Shown here one piece after another: positions 5,783 through 13,502 of a DNA stretch of 20,834 bases; the stretch's first letter is position 1; each line of letters opens with the position of its first letter. The position numbers and the translations under genes were made by a program. Location of the stretch: positions 1-20,834 of the forward strand of contig JAEZWM010000092.1 of the NCBI GenBank assembly GCA_023443025.1, read 5' to 3'. This stretch comes from Bacillota bacterium. GTDB taxonomy: Bacteria; Bacillota; Clostridia; Tissierellales; Peptoniphilaceae. The notes below the pieces were generated by a model that saw only the letters and a program-made list of their open reading frames with translations, made no database searches and was not told the origin of the DNA.

Positions 5783-7696
5783 TTATAAATCCTTGCCCCA
5801 CGTTTTATAGCCCATTTCTCTTAACTTTTCATTACATAAATCTAGTGTTTCCATATAGTGATGTTCGATGAGAAATTGACCAAAGTAACCTTCTTCTGTT
5901 AATGGATAATCATTGCGTGATTTCTTAATGAGATCGTTACTGAATTTGGGATGTAGGTGAAGCCCAATACAAATGGCACAGACAGTTTCATAACTTACAT
6001 TTTTTTCTTCTTTGCGAAGGTCTTGAATATATCGATCACTTAATCCTGTTCTAAGCGCTAACTCAAGATTAGTCATCTTTGTACCATCTTCTTTTTTAAG
6101 ACGCTTCATATGGGCATCCAGAGTCCCTGAAAAAGACATCGGTAGTGATCGTAATATTCCTGTAATGCGTTCTCCTTCTTCTTTTAGTTTTTTCAATTCT
6201 ATTGCACGCTGTACTACGTCTTGATTATCTTCATCTTCAATGTAAGTACATTCACAATAAGAAGATGCATCTATATCTCTGCAAAGGGAACATTGGGTAT
6301 AATAGGCATCGCCTTGTGTTTTTGTTATTTTAAATTTTTGCTTAAATTTAATACAACATTCATCGACATGCTGTCTAGCATAAGATGTTAGGGTGCATTT
6401 CCCATCTGCAGATTTTTCTACGTATTTTTCATCATTGATACAGTACATATAGTCAACATAAATAAAGTCGCCTTTCTCAAGGTTAGCTTTAAAGCTGACA
6501 TCAAAACTTGCCTCATAACAGGCATTTCTTATATCGATGATATAACTTTCATCCTTATTGAGAGCAGTTGCCTTAAATGAAAAACTAGGTAAATAGGTGC
6601 CGTTTAGATAATTCCAAACCCCTTGTGCCTGCGAAAAGCCAAGTTCGATGGCGCGGAGTTTTGCTGCAAACTTTGAAACTGCAAAAAAATCTGCCAACTC
6701 TTCGATTGCCTCTTCCATAATATCTGAATCAGATCTCTCTGAATTTTCAATATGTAGACGTAGCAATATTTCTTTTAGTTTTTTTCTTGTGGTGTTTGCA
6801 GGTAGTAGAATGCGAGGAGTCAAAGCATTAGCTTGCCATTCCATCCACTGAAGCGCACCTTCAATCCCATTATTCTTAAGCCCTCTTTGCTCAGTAATCT
6901 CACATGTTAAAGAAGTCAGATCATTATTTAACAACTTCTGCATTTCAAAAAACTTATCATGACGGTCCCAATGCACACATTCATGTACAACTGTATTATT
7001 ACGAGATCCTATATTCCGCATGAAGAAAATGTTCGGATTTAAAAGGATTGTTCCTGGCTCAACGGTCTGTTTTACTACTTCATATTCCTCGTTGAATATA
7101 TCAACTGTTGATTCTGCAAAATAAGTTTTGCCAAATATATTATCTGGGAGCGGGGCCTCATAAAGCACTAGTCCCATATTAAACATGAGTTCATCGAGGG
7201 GAATAGGCATAGGTTCATTTAGCGCTTGTCTACAGTATTTGTAAAGGAATTTTTCCGCTTCCTGTTCTAAGTCCTCTGAATAAAGGTAAGGGATCAAATA
7301 TTTTGATAATGTTGTATTCTTATCAAACTTATCGGCGAAATAGTCATCAACATCCGTAATGGTAACCATATTAAGACCATCACTTAAATAACCAGTAAAA
7401 GAGACCGTGTACCAAGGGTTTTTTATATCAGCATCATAATCTCTCTTTCCCATTCCTTTTAGGATAACATCTGCCTCAACTGCTGCATTGAAAATAATCC
7501 TGCTTCCATCTGTAGAGTGGAAAGAGACAGTTTTTATATGTATATCCTCTACCTGAAAGTAAGAAGGATCTAAAACTGTATAAGAATAAAACCCGTTATT
7601 CCGGCCTCTTTTAAATATGAGGCCGGTGATAGCGCGGTGAATATCATTATAATATTTGTCTTCAAGATACTTTTCAAACGATGCATATTGTTTCAT
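5783..7696 (-). CDS. Large ImmA/IrrE-type metallopeptidase with C-terminal HTH, 637 residues
   Basis: Last gene of the defence operon. The zinc-peptidase signature HECVH is at residues 238-242 (preceded by NNTVV, followed by WDRH). The downstream glutamate of the family lies in EWQANALTPRILLP at about residue 286. This matches ImmA/IrrE proteases, which cleave repressors or signal DNA damage. The protein is much longer than typical stand-alone ImmA (about 150-300 residues). It has about 200 unassigned N-terminal residues, a possible zinc knuckle C469-x2-C472-x8-C481-x-C483, and a C-terminal XRE-like helix-turn-helix (MTNLELALRTGLSDRYIQDL, about 541-585) with a further 50-residue tail. AGGAGG precedes the ATG, 14 bp after the hsdR stop. 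A regulator that senses infection, or an effector, would fit; neither is shown. Confidence 0.82.
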   Translation of the reverse strand: MKQYASFEKYLEDKYYNDIHRAITGLIFKRGRNNGFYSYTVLDPSYFQVEDIHIKTVSFHSTDGSRIIFNAAVEADVILKGMGKRDYDADIKNPWYTVSFTGYLSDGLNMVTITDVDDYFADKFDKNTTLSKYLIPYLYSEDLEQEAEKFLYKYCRQALNEPMPIPLDELMFNMGLVLYEAPLPDNIFGKTYFAESTVDIFNEEYEVVKQTVEPGTILLNPNIFFMRNIGSRNNTVVHECVHWDRHDKFFEMQKLLNNDLTSLTCEITEQRGLKNNGIEGALQWMEWQANALTPRILLPANTTRKKLKEILLRLHIENSERSDSDIMEEAIEELADFFAVSKFAAKLRAIELGFSQAQGVWNYLNGTYLPSFSFKATALNKDESYIIDIRNACYEASFDVSFKANLEKGDFIYVDYMYCINDEKYVEKSADGKCTLTSYARQHVDECCIKFKQKFKITKTQGDAYYTQCSLCRDIDASSYCECTYIEDEDNQDVVQRAIELKKLKEEGERITGILRSLPMSFSGTLDAHMKRLKKEDGTKMTNLELALRTGLSDRYIQDLRKEEKNVSYETVCAICIGLHLHPKFSNDLIKKSRNDYPLTEEGYFGQFLIEHHYMETLDLCNEKLREMGYKTWGKDL

Positions 7697-7710
7697 AGGC
7701 AGACCTCCTA

Positions 7711-10620
7711 CTAATAATATTGCTCGATGTAGCTATAAGCTTTATCGAAAACTTCTTTGTCTTTAATCTTGTATTTAATCCAGATAACACTACGAAGTGC
7801 CTTTTTCACTTCATTTTTTCCAGTAGTTGTTCTTTGCCATCCATCGAATCGTACAATCTTTACAATGTCATCAATATCAGCAACAATGCGTTCAACAATG
7901 ATGGGTGTTTTGTCGTTCTTAGCACCTTTAAAGAGTTCTGTGAGTGCTGCTTTCCCACGATCAATTTCTTCTTCCGGGACAACTTCCTTTTCTGCTTGAG
8001 CAGCTTCTTTTGCAAGTTCAAGTAGGAGCTTCAAGAACTCAATACTATTAATTAACCCTTGTTCGTGGCGTTCACGAAGCTCTTCGAGCTTCTCTCCCAG
8101 CTTAATAAACTTTGGATCGTTAGAATGTTCGCGAATTTTGGCAACTAAGTCTATTTCTACCTTCATAGTTGTCTTTTTAACATCTTTCTGCTTACGAATA
8201 AATTCGTCAATTAGATCCGCATCAAGCGTTAAAATATCCATATCATCATGAACCCTGCCAACTTCGATATTAGAGTGAACTAATTCCATTGTTTTGGCAC
8301 CAAGAGCAGCCCAAACGAGAGCACCGCGATTATCCGTGGGTTTCACTGACTCGTAGACTTTTGTTAGCCACACATAGTCAAACTTGTACTTATCAAGAAA
8401 TGGATCCGGGGACAGAGCATCCCATGCTCTATTTAGAACACGATAATCTGCAGCAAATGCATCTTTATCTTTATTTGTTGGAATACACTCCTGAGCTGCA
8501 AGTAAACCTTCCCAACCTACTACGGTACGGTCAACGCCCATAAAGTAACTTAGGCATTTTCTGAGAAGTGCAGGAACCTGCTTCTTGACTTCTTCAATAT
8601 TTGTGATAACTTTTTTCATGCTAGCTTCATCAAAGTCCAACGCCTTAGCTACATTATCAAAAATACCAATGTAGTCTACAATTAATCCATGGGTTTTACC
8701 TTCATCAAAAGTACGGTTGGTACGGCAGATGGCTTGCAGAAGGTTATGGTCCTTCATTGGCTTATCTAAATACATTGCTTGAAGAATTGGAGCGTCAAAA
8801 CCCGTTAATAGCTTTGATGTAACAATAACTAACTTAAGAGGGTTACTCTTATCACGGAACTGATCAAGAACTCTTGCTTCTTCATCACGACTGCGACGAA
8901 ATTTTCTATATCGATCTTCCTTATCGTTATTGGTATCCATTACAATCGTTGTTGCTTCAGGAGGGAGTAGCTTATCCAGCTCTTCCTTGTACTTAAGGCA
9001 GCATTCACGGTCGTATACAACGATCTGTCCTTTATACCCGTTAGGCTCTATTTTTTCTTTATAATGTTTTACAATGTGTTCGCAAACCTTTCGTATACGT
9101 TTTGGATCATACATGATGGCTTTCATGTTTACACGTTTTGAAAGCTCAGCTCGATCTGCATCTGAGAGCGTCTCAGTTAAGGCATCAAATTCTGTATCTA
9201 TTTTATCCTTATCAACATGAAGCTCAACTGGAACTGGCTCAAAGTTCAAGGGTAGAGTTGCATTATCTCTGATGGAATCCGAGAAAGAATATCGACTCAA
9301 ATATCCGCTCTTATCTTCCGTTGCACCAAATGTACGGAAAGTATTCTTATCAATACGATTAATTGGAGTACCGGTAAGTCCAAAGAAGAAAGCATTTGGA
9401 AGTGCTGCACGCATCCTTTCACCGAGGTCACCTTCTTGAGTTCTATGTGCTTCATCAACCATAATGATTATGTTATCTCTAAGATTAAGAACATCTTCGA
9501 CATCACCAAATCGGAAAATAGTCGTTATTGCAATTTTACGAATATCTTGCTTAAAAAAGTTTTCAACTTCTTCCTTAGTCGTAAGTGATACTAGGTTTGG
9601 AATATCCGAAGCATTAAATGTTGCAGTTATCTGAGTTTCAAGATCAAGTCGATCATCAACTATTACCACCGTAGGATTCTTAAGTTCGGGGATCATGCGA
9701 ATTTTTTGTGCTGCAAATACCATTAGCAAAGATTTACCAGAACCCTGAAAGTGCCAGATAAGACCTTGCTTTGGATAGCCCGCAATAACACGTTGTACAA
9801 TAAGATTAGCACCTTCATACTGCTGGTAACGGCAAATTATTTTGTATTTAACATGTTTCTTATCTGTAGCAAAGAGAGTGAAAAACTGAAAAATATCCAT
9901 AACCTTCTCAGGAGTAATCATATCAGCTATGCTAACTTTAACATCAGCGAGGCTACCCTCTGACTTATGGTCAGGAGTATGCCATGGGCCCCACATATTA
10001 ACTGGCATGCCAACCGAACCATATCGATAGCATCTACCCTCAGTAGCAAAATTAAATACATTAGTTACAAACATCTGTGGAATACTCTTTTCATACGATG
10101 AAATATCACTTGCAGCGTCTAACCAGGTTATAGCATTACGCACCGGGGTCTTTAACTCTCCGATTGAAATTGGGAAACCATTAACCAGCAAAACAATATC
10201 AAGTCTCTTTCCACCTTCGGCCTGAGGATAAATCCATTGATTAGTAACGACATATTCATTAAGCGCTAAATCTTCTTTTTTCATTGTGCCAAAAAAACGG
10301 ATCGGTATCATTCGACCATTTTTGCCAAAAGGATATGAATTTTCTTCAAAAATCATTCTTTGAAAAAGTTCGTTTTGAGTTATTAGGTTATGATGCTGCA
10401 CTGAAAGTATAATTGCACGTAATTTATAAATGACTTCATCAGCACGAGATGGTTCTTCCGCTATTTCAGGATTCAAACGAATTAGCGCTTCTTTAACCAT
10501 CGGTTCCACCATCACATCCGAAAAGTCCCGTGGTAAATCATCAGCTGAGATAAAATTCCACCCGTTTTTGGTTAGTGTTGAGATCACCATTTTTTCAATT
10601 GTATTGTCTTCGTTAAACAT
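7711..10620 (-). CDS. hsdR: Type I restriction subunit HsdR (endonuclease and translocase), 969 residues
   Basis: Complete restriction/translocation subunit. The N-terminal PD-(D/E)xK nuclease has D at about residue 139 (RLDIVLL) and E-x-K at about 153-155 (GELKT). The SF2 motor follows with Walker A QGSGKS near 291-296, DEAH near 388-391 (MVDEAHRTQEGD), motif III GLTGTP, and the motif V/VI region ending in QAICRTNR. The helical C-terminal region, rich in K and E, would dock on the methylase core. Length is normal. AGGAGGG lies 8 nt before the ATG, and the gene starts 24 bp after the short hsdS fragment. All motifs needed for ATP-dependent cleavage are present, so the locus should restrict as well as modify. 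Confidence 0.96.
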   Translation of the reverse strand: MFNEDNTIEKMVISTLTKNGWNFISADDLPRDFSDVMVEPMVKEALIRLNPEIAEEPSRADEVIYKLRAIILSVQHHNLITQNELFQRMIFEENSYPFGKNGRMIPIRFFGTMKKEDLALNEYVVTNQWIYPQAEGGKRLDIVLLVNGFPISIGELKTPVRNAITWLDAASDISSYEKSIPQMFVTNVFNFATEGRCYRYGSVGMPVNMWGPWHTPDHKSEGSLADVKVSIADMITPEKVMDIFQFFTLFATDKKHVKYKIICRYQQYEGANLIVQRVIAGYPKQGLIWHFQGSGKSLLMVFAAQKIRMIPELKNPTVVIVDDRLDLETQITATFNASDIPNLVSLTTKEEVENFFKQDIRKIAITTIFRFGDVEDVLNLRDNIIIMVDEAHRTQEGDLGERMRAALPNAFFFGLTGTPINRIDKNTFRTFGATEDKSGYLSRYSFSDSIRDNATLPLNFEPVPVELHVDKDKIDTEFDALTETLSDADRAELSKRVNMKAIMYDPKRIRKVCEHIVKHYKEKIEPNGYKGQIVVYDRECCLKYKEELDKLLPPEATTIVMDTNNDKEDRYRKFRRSRDEEARVLDQFRDKSNPLKLVIVTSKLLTGFDAPILQAMYLDKPMKDHNLLQAICRTNRTFDEGKTHGLIVDYIGIFDNVAKALDFDEASMKKVITNIEEVKKQVPALLRKCLSYFMGVDRTVVGWEGLLAAQECIPTNKDKDAFAADYRVLNRAWDALSPDPFLDKYKFDYVWLTKVYESVKPTDNRGALVWAALGAKTMELVHSNIEVGRVHDDMDILTLDADLIDEFIRKQKDVKKTTMKVEIDLVAKIREHSNDPKFIKLGEKLEELRERHEQGLINSIEFLKLLLELAKEAAQAEKEVVPEEEIDRGKAALTELFKGAKNDKTPIIVERIVADIDDIVKIVRFDGWQRTTTGKNEVKKALRSVIWIKYKIKDKEVFDKAYSYIEQYY

Positions 10621-10644
10621 AAATATTCCCTCCTATCATTAAGT

Positions 10645-11346
10645 TTAATTTCCATCTTTGACATTCATATTGTTATAATTGCGAATCAAGTTGCTCAAGA
10701 GTCTAAAATCTCGTACCTCTGTATCACTTACAAATTTTGATTTATCGCTCTGCTTCATAAAGGCTGAAAATTGATTTTGAAGTTCAATTGGCGGTAACGG
10801 TAAGCTAGTTCCTGATAAATAATCAGCTAATTTCAGGTTATGAATCCCCGTTGTTTTATTTTCATAAACACGAGTACCATTGTTCCAGTAATTTACATAT
10901 AAGAACATAAATAAATACTCTGGCAAAAGACCGCTTTTGGGTTTCAACCTCAAGACTGATGTAAAGTTATTAAATAAAAAAGCTCCATCCTTTCCGCTAT
11001 AGAAGACTACTCTGCCAACTGGTTTAGTATCAGATCCGCCGGATTTTTCAATCAATATGTCACCAAATTTCATATATTTCCGATTTGTTTTTTTCTCATC
11101 AATCTTTCGCGTAACTACATCGGAATAGTCAATAGAACCTTGGTCGGTGAAATTAGTAGTCCGTAGGACTCTGACCCCGGTTCCATCAGAATCGTCCTTT
11201 CCCCATTCACCACTTATTGGTTTTTCAATTACTTTGTCGATAGGAGATACTTTCCAGCCATGTTGCTTCATAGCTTTCATTCCAAACATCTCTATAAATT
11301 GAGATTTGAAATTAACCAATGAACTTTTTAAAGGAGTTTTTAACAT
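10645..11346 (-). CDS. hsdS: Half-length HsdS specificity protein (single TRD), 233 residues
   Basis: Corresponds only to the second half of an HsdS. It opens in a central-repeat-like segment (LVNFKSQFIEMFG), has one target-recognition domain (WKVSPIDKVIEKPISGEWG through GTSLPLPPIELQNQF), and ends with the second conserved repeat (KQSDKSKF) plus a short tail. Other HsdS proteins of about 360-400 residues carry two TRDs. Its ATG at 11346 lies inside the recombinase gene (35-bp overlap) and has only a weak AGGA nearby. The homologous part begins almost exactly at the recombinase stop. It is probably a silent donor cassette for the full hsdS genes, though half-HsdS proteins can in principle dimerise and function. 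Confidence 0.8.
   Translation of the reverse strand: MLKTPLKSSLVNFKSQFIEMFGMKAMKQHGWKVSPIDKVIEKPISGEWGKDDSDGTGVRVLRTTNFTDQGSIDYSDVVTRKIDEKKTNRKYMKFGDILIEKSGGSDTKPVGRVVFYSGKDGAFLFNNFTSVLRLKPKSGLLPEYLFMFLYVNYWNNGTRVYENKTTGIHNLKLADYLSGTSLPLPPIELQNQFSAFMKQSDKSKFVSDTEVRDFRLLSNLIRNYNNMNVKDGN
10731..10752. repeat. hsdS C-terminal repeat, copy in the half-length gene
   Basis: Contains ATTTTGATTTATCGCTCTG on the plus strand, which encodes the QSDKSKF segment. It is identical over 22 bp to the copy at 12431-12452. Confidence 0.85.
11294..11309. repeat. hsdS central repeat, copy next to the recombinase stop
   Basis: ATAAATTGAGATTTGA on the plus strand, 16 bp identical to part of the hsdS1 central repeat. 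It encodes the KSQF region and abuts the recombinase stop codon (11312-11314). Confidence 0.75.
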
Positions 11347-12292
11347 TTTCCTGATTCACCATTGCGTACTGAAGAGTAGTATCTATACTTTGATGGCCAA
11401 GAAGCTGTTGAACCTGCTCAATCGGCATTCCTTTGTCTATTGCCAGTGTTGCCAGCGTTCTTCGAAACTTATGTGGGTGTACCTTAGAAAAGTTTAGTTC
11501 TCGTCCTATTTTTCTTAAACGGATCTCAACTCCGCTAATCTGCAATCGATCATAAGGCTTTAATAATGATACAAATAGTGCTTCATTATCATCTTTACGC
11601 TCTGATAGATATCTCTGAAGATGTATTTTAGTTCTAGCATCAAAGTATACTTTTCGTTGTCTATTACCTTTTCCTATCACAACACACTCTCTATTTTCAA
11701 AGTCCACATCCCTAATATTAAGCTTGACTAATTCTCCTACACGAATGCCTGTTGAAGCTAGAAGGTCAATCATAGAAAGATCACGCATATTATCACAGTG
11801 ATCACGCATCAGCTCCATTGACTCATCCGAATACGTTTCTTTCACTGTTTTACCAGTCTTAACTTTTCGAATCCTTCTAACCGGACTCTTTACAATGTAA
11901 TCCTCATCCTCTAGCCAAGCAAAGAAGGTAGAAAAGATTCTCCTTACATTATCCAACGTAACTTTACTAACATTACCTCGTTGTTGATATGAATCAAGGT
12001 AATCCCGTAAATCCTCTGTTGTTATATGACATTCCGATTTGTTAATATCCTCCAGTAAATTTCGAATCGTTGATTCATAATAACGTAAAGTTTTGCTTGA
12101 ACACCCTTCCACACGTTTGGCTGAAATAAATAACGGAAGAAGATTATTCTGTTTATCCTCTTTTTCTAATTGTTTATCACCTACCACTTCTGTTAGACGT
12201 TTTTTTAGTACTTTAGATAACATAGCCATTTGGGCATCATCCAAAATTGTTGCAAGATCTTGTTGCACTTCATTAATAATTTGATTAAGCAT
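11312..12292 (-). CDS. Tyrosine recombinase of the XerC/D type, 326 residues, inside the hsdS cluster
   Basis: Site-specific recombinase. The N-terminal SAM-like DNA-binding domain (FISAKRVEGCSSKTLRYYES, then a FFAWLEDEDYI segment) is followed by the catalytic domain with R184 (TGIRVGEL), a beta-hairpin lysine (GKGNRQRKVYF), H274-x-x-R277 (HKFR), H300 (LGHQS) and the nucleophile Y309 (LQYAMV). All catalytic residues appear intact. The ATG at 12292 has AGGAGG 7 nt upstream; a longer frame from a GTG lacks support. Its place between hsdS genes matches recombinases that shuffle specificity domains in phase-variable type I systems. Here all hsdS copies point the same way, so exchange or excision rather than simple inversion would be expected. 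A leader hairpin hides its start. Confidence 0.93.
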   Translation of the reverse strand: MLNQIINEVQQDLATILDDAQMAMLSKVLKKRLTEVVGDKQLEKEDKQNNLLPLFISAKRVEGCSSKTLRYYESTIRNLLEDINKSECHITTEDLRDYLDSYQQRGNVSKVTLDNVRRIFSTFFAWLEDEDYIVKSPVRRIRKVKTGKTVKETYSDESMELMRDHCDNMRDLSMIDLLASTGIRVGELVKLNIRDVDFENRECVVIGKGNRQRKVYFDARTKIHLQRYLSERKDDNEALFVSLLKPYDRLQISGVEIRLRKIGRELNFSKVHPHKFRRTLATLAIDKGMPIEQVQQLLGHQSIDTTLQYAMVNQENVKNSFKKFIG

Positions 12293-12355
12293 GAAATTTC
12301 CTCCTTTGTTTGTTCCTCCGTGAGGTTGTCTCACGAGCCGGAGGAAACTTCATGC
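12289..12355 (-). promoter_or_regulatory. Inverted-repeat leader sequestering the recombinase start, with possible leader peptides
   Basis: GCATGAAATTTCCTCC (12289-12304) and GGAGGAAACTTCATGC (12340-12355) are inverted arms matching at 15 of 16 positions. In the mRNA the 3' arm carries the GGAGG ribosome binding site and the recombinase ATG. The inner bases form a competing hairpin (GTGAG/CTCAC plus CTCC/GGAG) that would free the outer arm. Two tiny frames run through it: ATG at 12360 for 9 codons, with AGGA 5 nt upstream, and ATG at 12353 for 22 codons, whose stop overlaps the recombinase start. Translation of either could open the structure. Confidence 0.55.
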
Positions 12356-12362
12356 CCCATAA

Positions 12363-13502
12363 TTATCCTAAGTTTTCTTCTATAATCCGTTTATAGGTGG
12401 CATTTAACTCTGATAGAGTTTGTTCGAGTTCAAATTTTGATTTATCGCTCTGATTAGCAAAGGCTTCAAATTGTTTTTGATGCTCTAATGGTGGTATCGG
12501 AATCAATATATTATCAATATGTTCATTCTTAAGATTATTGATATTTGATCCCGTTGCTAATAGCATAATTGTATTTCTGTACTCATCCGTTTCAAAATAC
12601 GTAGCTATATATTTAGGTATAAGCATCCCTGTAGAGCGCAGAAGCTTGCAAAATGTACCAAATGTCTCTCCTTCTTCATTTCTTGAGCATAAAGCAGCTT
12701 TTCCTACATGCTCTAGGCTTCCACTAGAGCCACACATCAAGATATCTTCATTACATATCAGTTGTTCTTTTGACACCTTATCTTTAGATACGAACTGGAC
12801 TTCCTCATGATTTACTTTTCCTGATAAAATATTATTTGCTCTTAACAATGTAATGCTTAGGGAGTTAAGGTTATTGTGTAGGTCAGCAGGCTTATACGAT
12901 ACGCCACGTATTTGGTTAATGAAGTTTCCCAGTCTTTTCCTTTCATATGGATTTCCATTTACAAACTGCTCCATAAATTGAGACTTTACGAGCTCATCAG
13001 TTATATTGAGCAATTCTTTATACCTTAGCAAAGTTCTATTTATTGACCATAACATGTCGGCTAACTTCTTTTGTTTATCTAAATCAGGAAGTTGAAACTT
13101 CAGTTCTTTCAGATCTCTCCAGTTAATTGTTGGTGAGAGTGACCCAACAGATATCTTTATTGCAGCGTCCAAAAAATAATCTGAGCTAATAAAGAGTGGG
13201 AAGAAATTCTTGTCAATTATTTCTTCATTTGGCCGCAAGACCATTCCATGAGCAGAGAAGATGCCATCGAACGGAGCAATTGCTACTTTCTTTTGATATG
13301 CTCGCCTTTTACCAAATAATACGTCTCCTTTTTTCATTACAAGTTTTTCACCCTTAGGAGCAATATCAGAACCCCATCTTGAAACCTTAAGGTTCTGAGA
13401 ATCCAAGTGTTCTAAGCCTATATAAGTATATTTGTCTTCTTCAACAGGCTTCTTTTTTTCTGTGATATTGATAACAATCTGGTCAAATCTATATTCCGCC
13501 AT
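12363..13502 (-). CDS. hsdS: Type I specificity subunit HsdS (second copy), 379 residues
   Basis: Full two-TRD specificity subunit that would give sequence recognition to the methylase and HsdR. TRD1 (about 1-150) contains YIGLEHLDSQNLKVSRWGSD and GDVLFGKRRAYQKKVAIAPFDG. A central coil (KKLADMLWSINRTLLRYKEL, then TDELVKSQFMEQF) leads to TRD2 from about residue 190 (KRLGNFINQIRGVSYKPADL) and a C-terminal coil starting NQSDKSKFELEQTLSELN. Both conserved repeats needed for circular S architecture are present, and its C-terminal coil is the longest of the three copies. The ATG directly abuts the hsdS1 stop, with AGGAGG 10 nt upstream. It is followed by a 70-bp hairpin leader and the recombinase gene. 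Confidence 0.95.
   Translation of the reverse strand: MAEYRFDQIVINITEKKKPVEEDKYTYIGLEHLDSQNLKVSRWGSDIAPKGEKLVMKKGDVLFGKRRAYQKKVAIAPFDGIFSAHGMVLRPNEEIIDKNFFPLFISSDYFLDAAIKISVGSLSPTINWRDLKELKFQLPDLDKQKKLADMLWSINRTLLRYKELLNITDELVKSQFMEQFVNGNPYERKRLGNFINQIRGVSYKPADLHNNLNSLSITLLRANNILSGKVNHEEVQFVSKDKVSKEQLICNEDILMCGSSGSLEHVGKAALCSRNEEGETFGTFCKLLRSTGMLIPKYIATYFETDEYRNTIMLLATGSNINNLKNEHIDNILIPIPPLEHQKQFEAFANQSDKSKFELEQTLSELNATYKRIIEENLG
12431..12452. repeat. hsdS C-terminal repeat, copy in the second full hsdS
   Basis: Same 22 bp as at 10731-10752, marking the end of the second TRD2 cassette. Confidence 0.85.
12964..12983. repeat. hsdS central repeat, copy in the second full hsdS
   Basis: AACTGCTCCATAAATTGAGA, 20 bp identical to the hsdS1 copy, encoding the SQFMEQF segment before TRD2. 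Confidence 0.85.
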
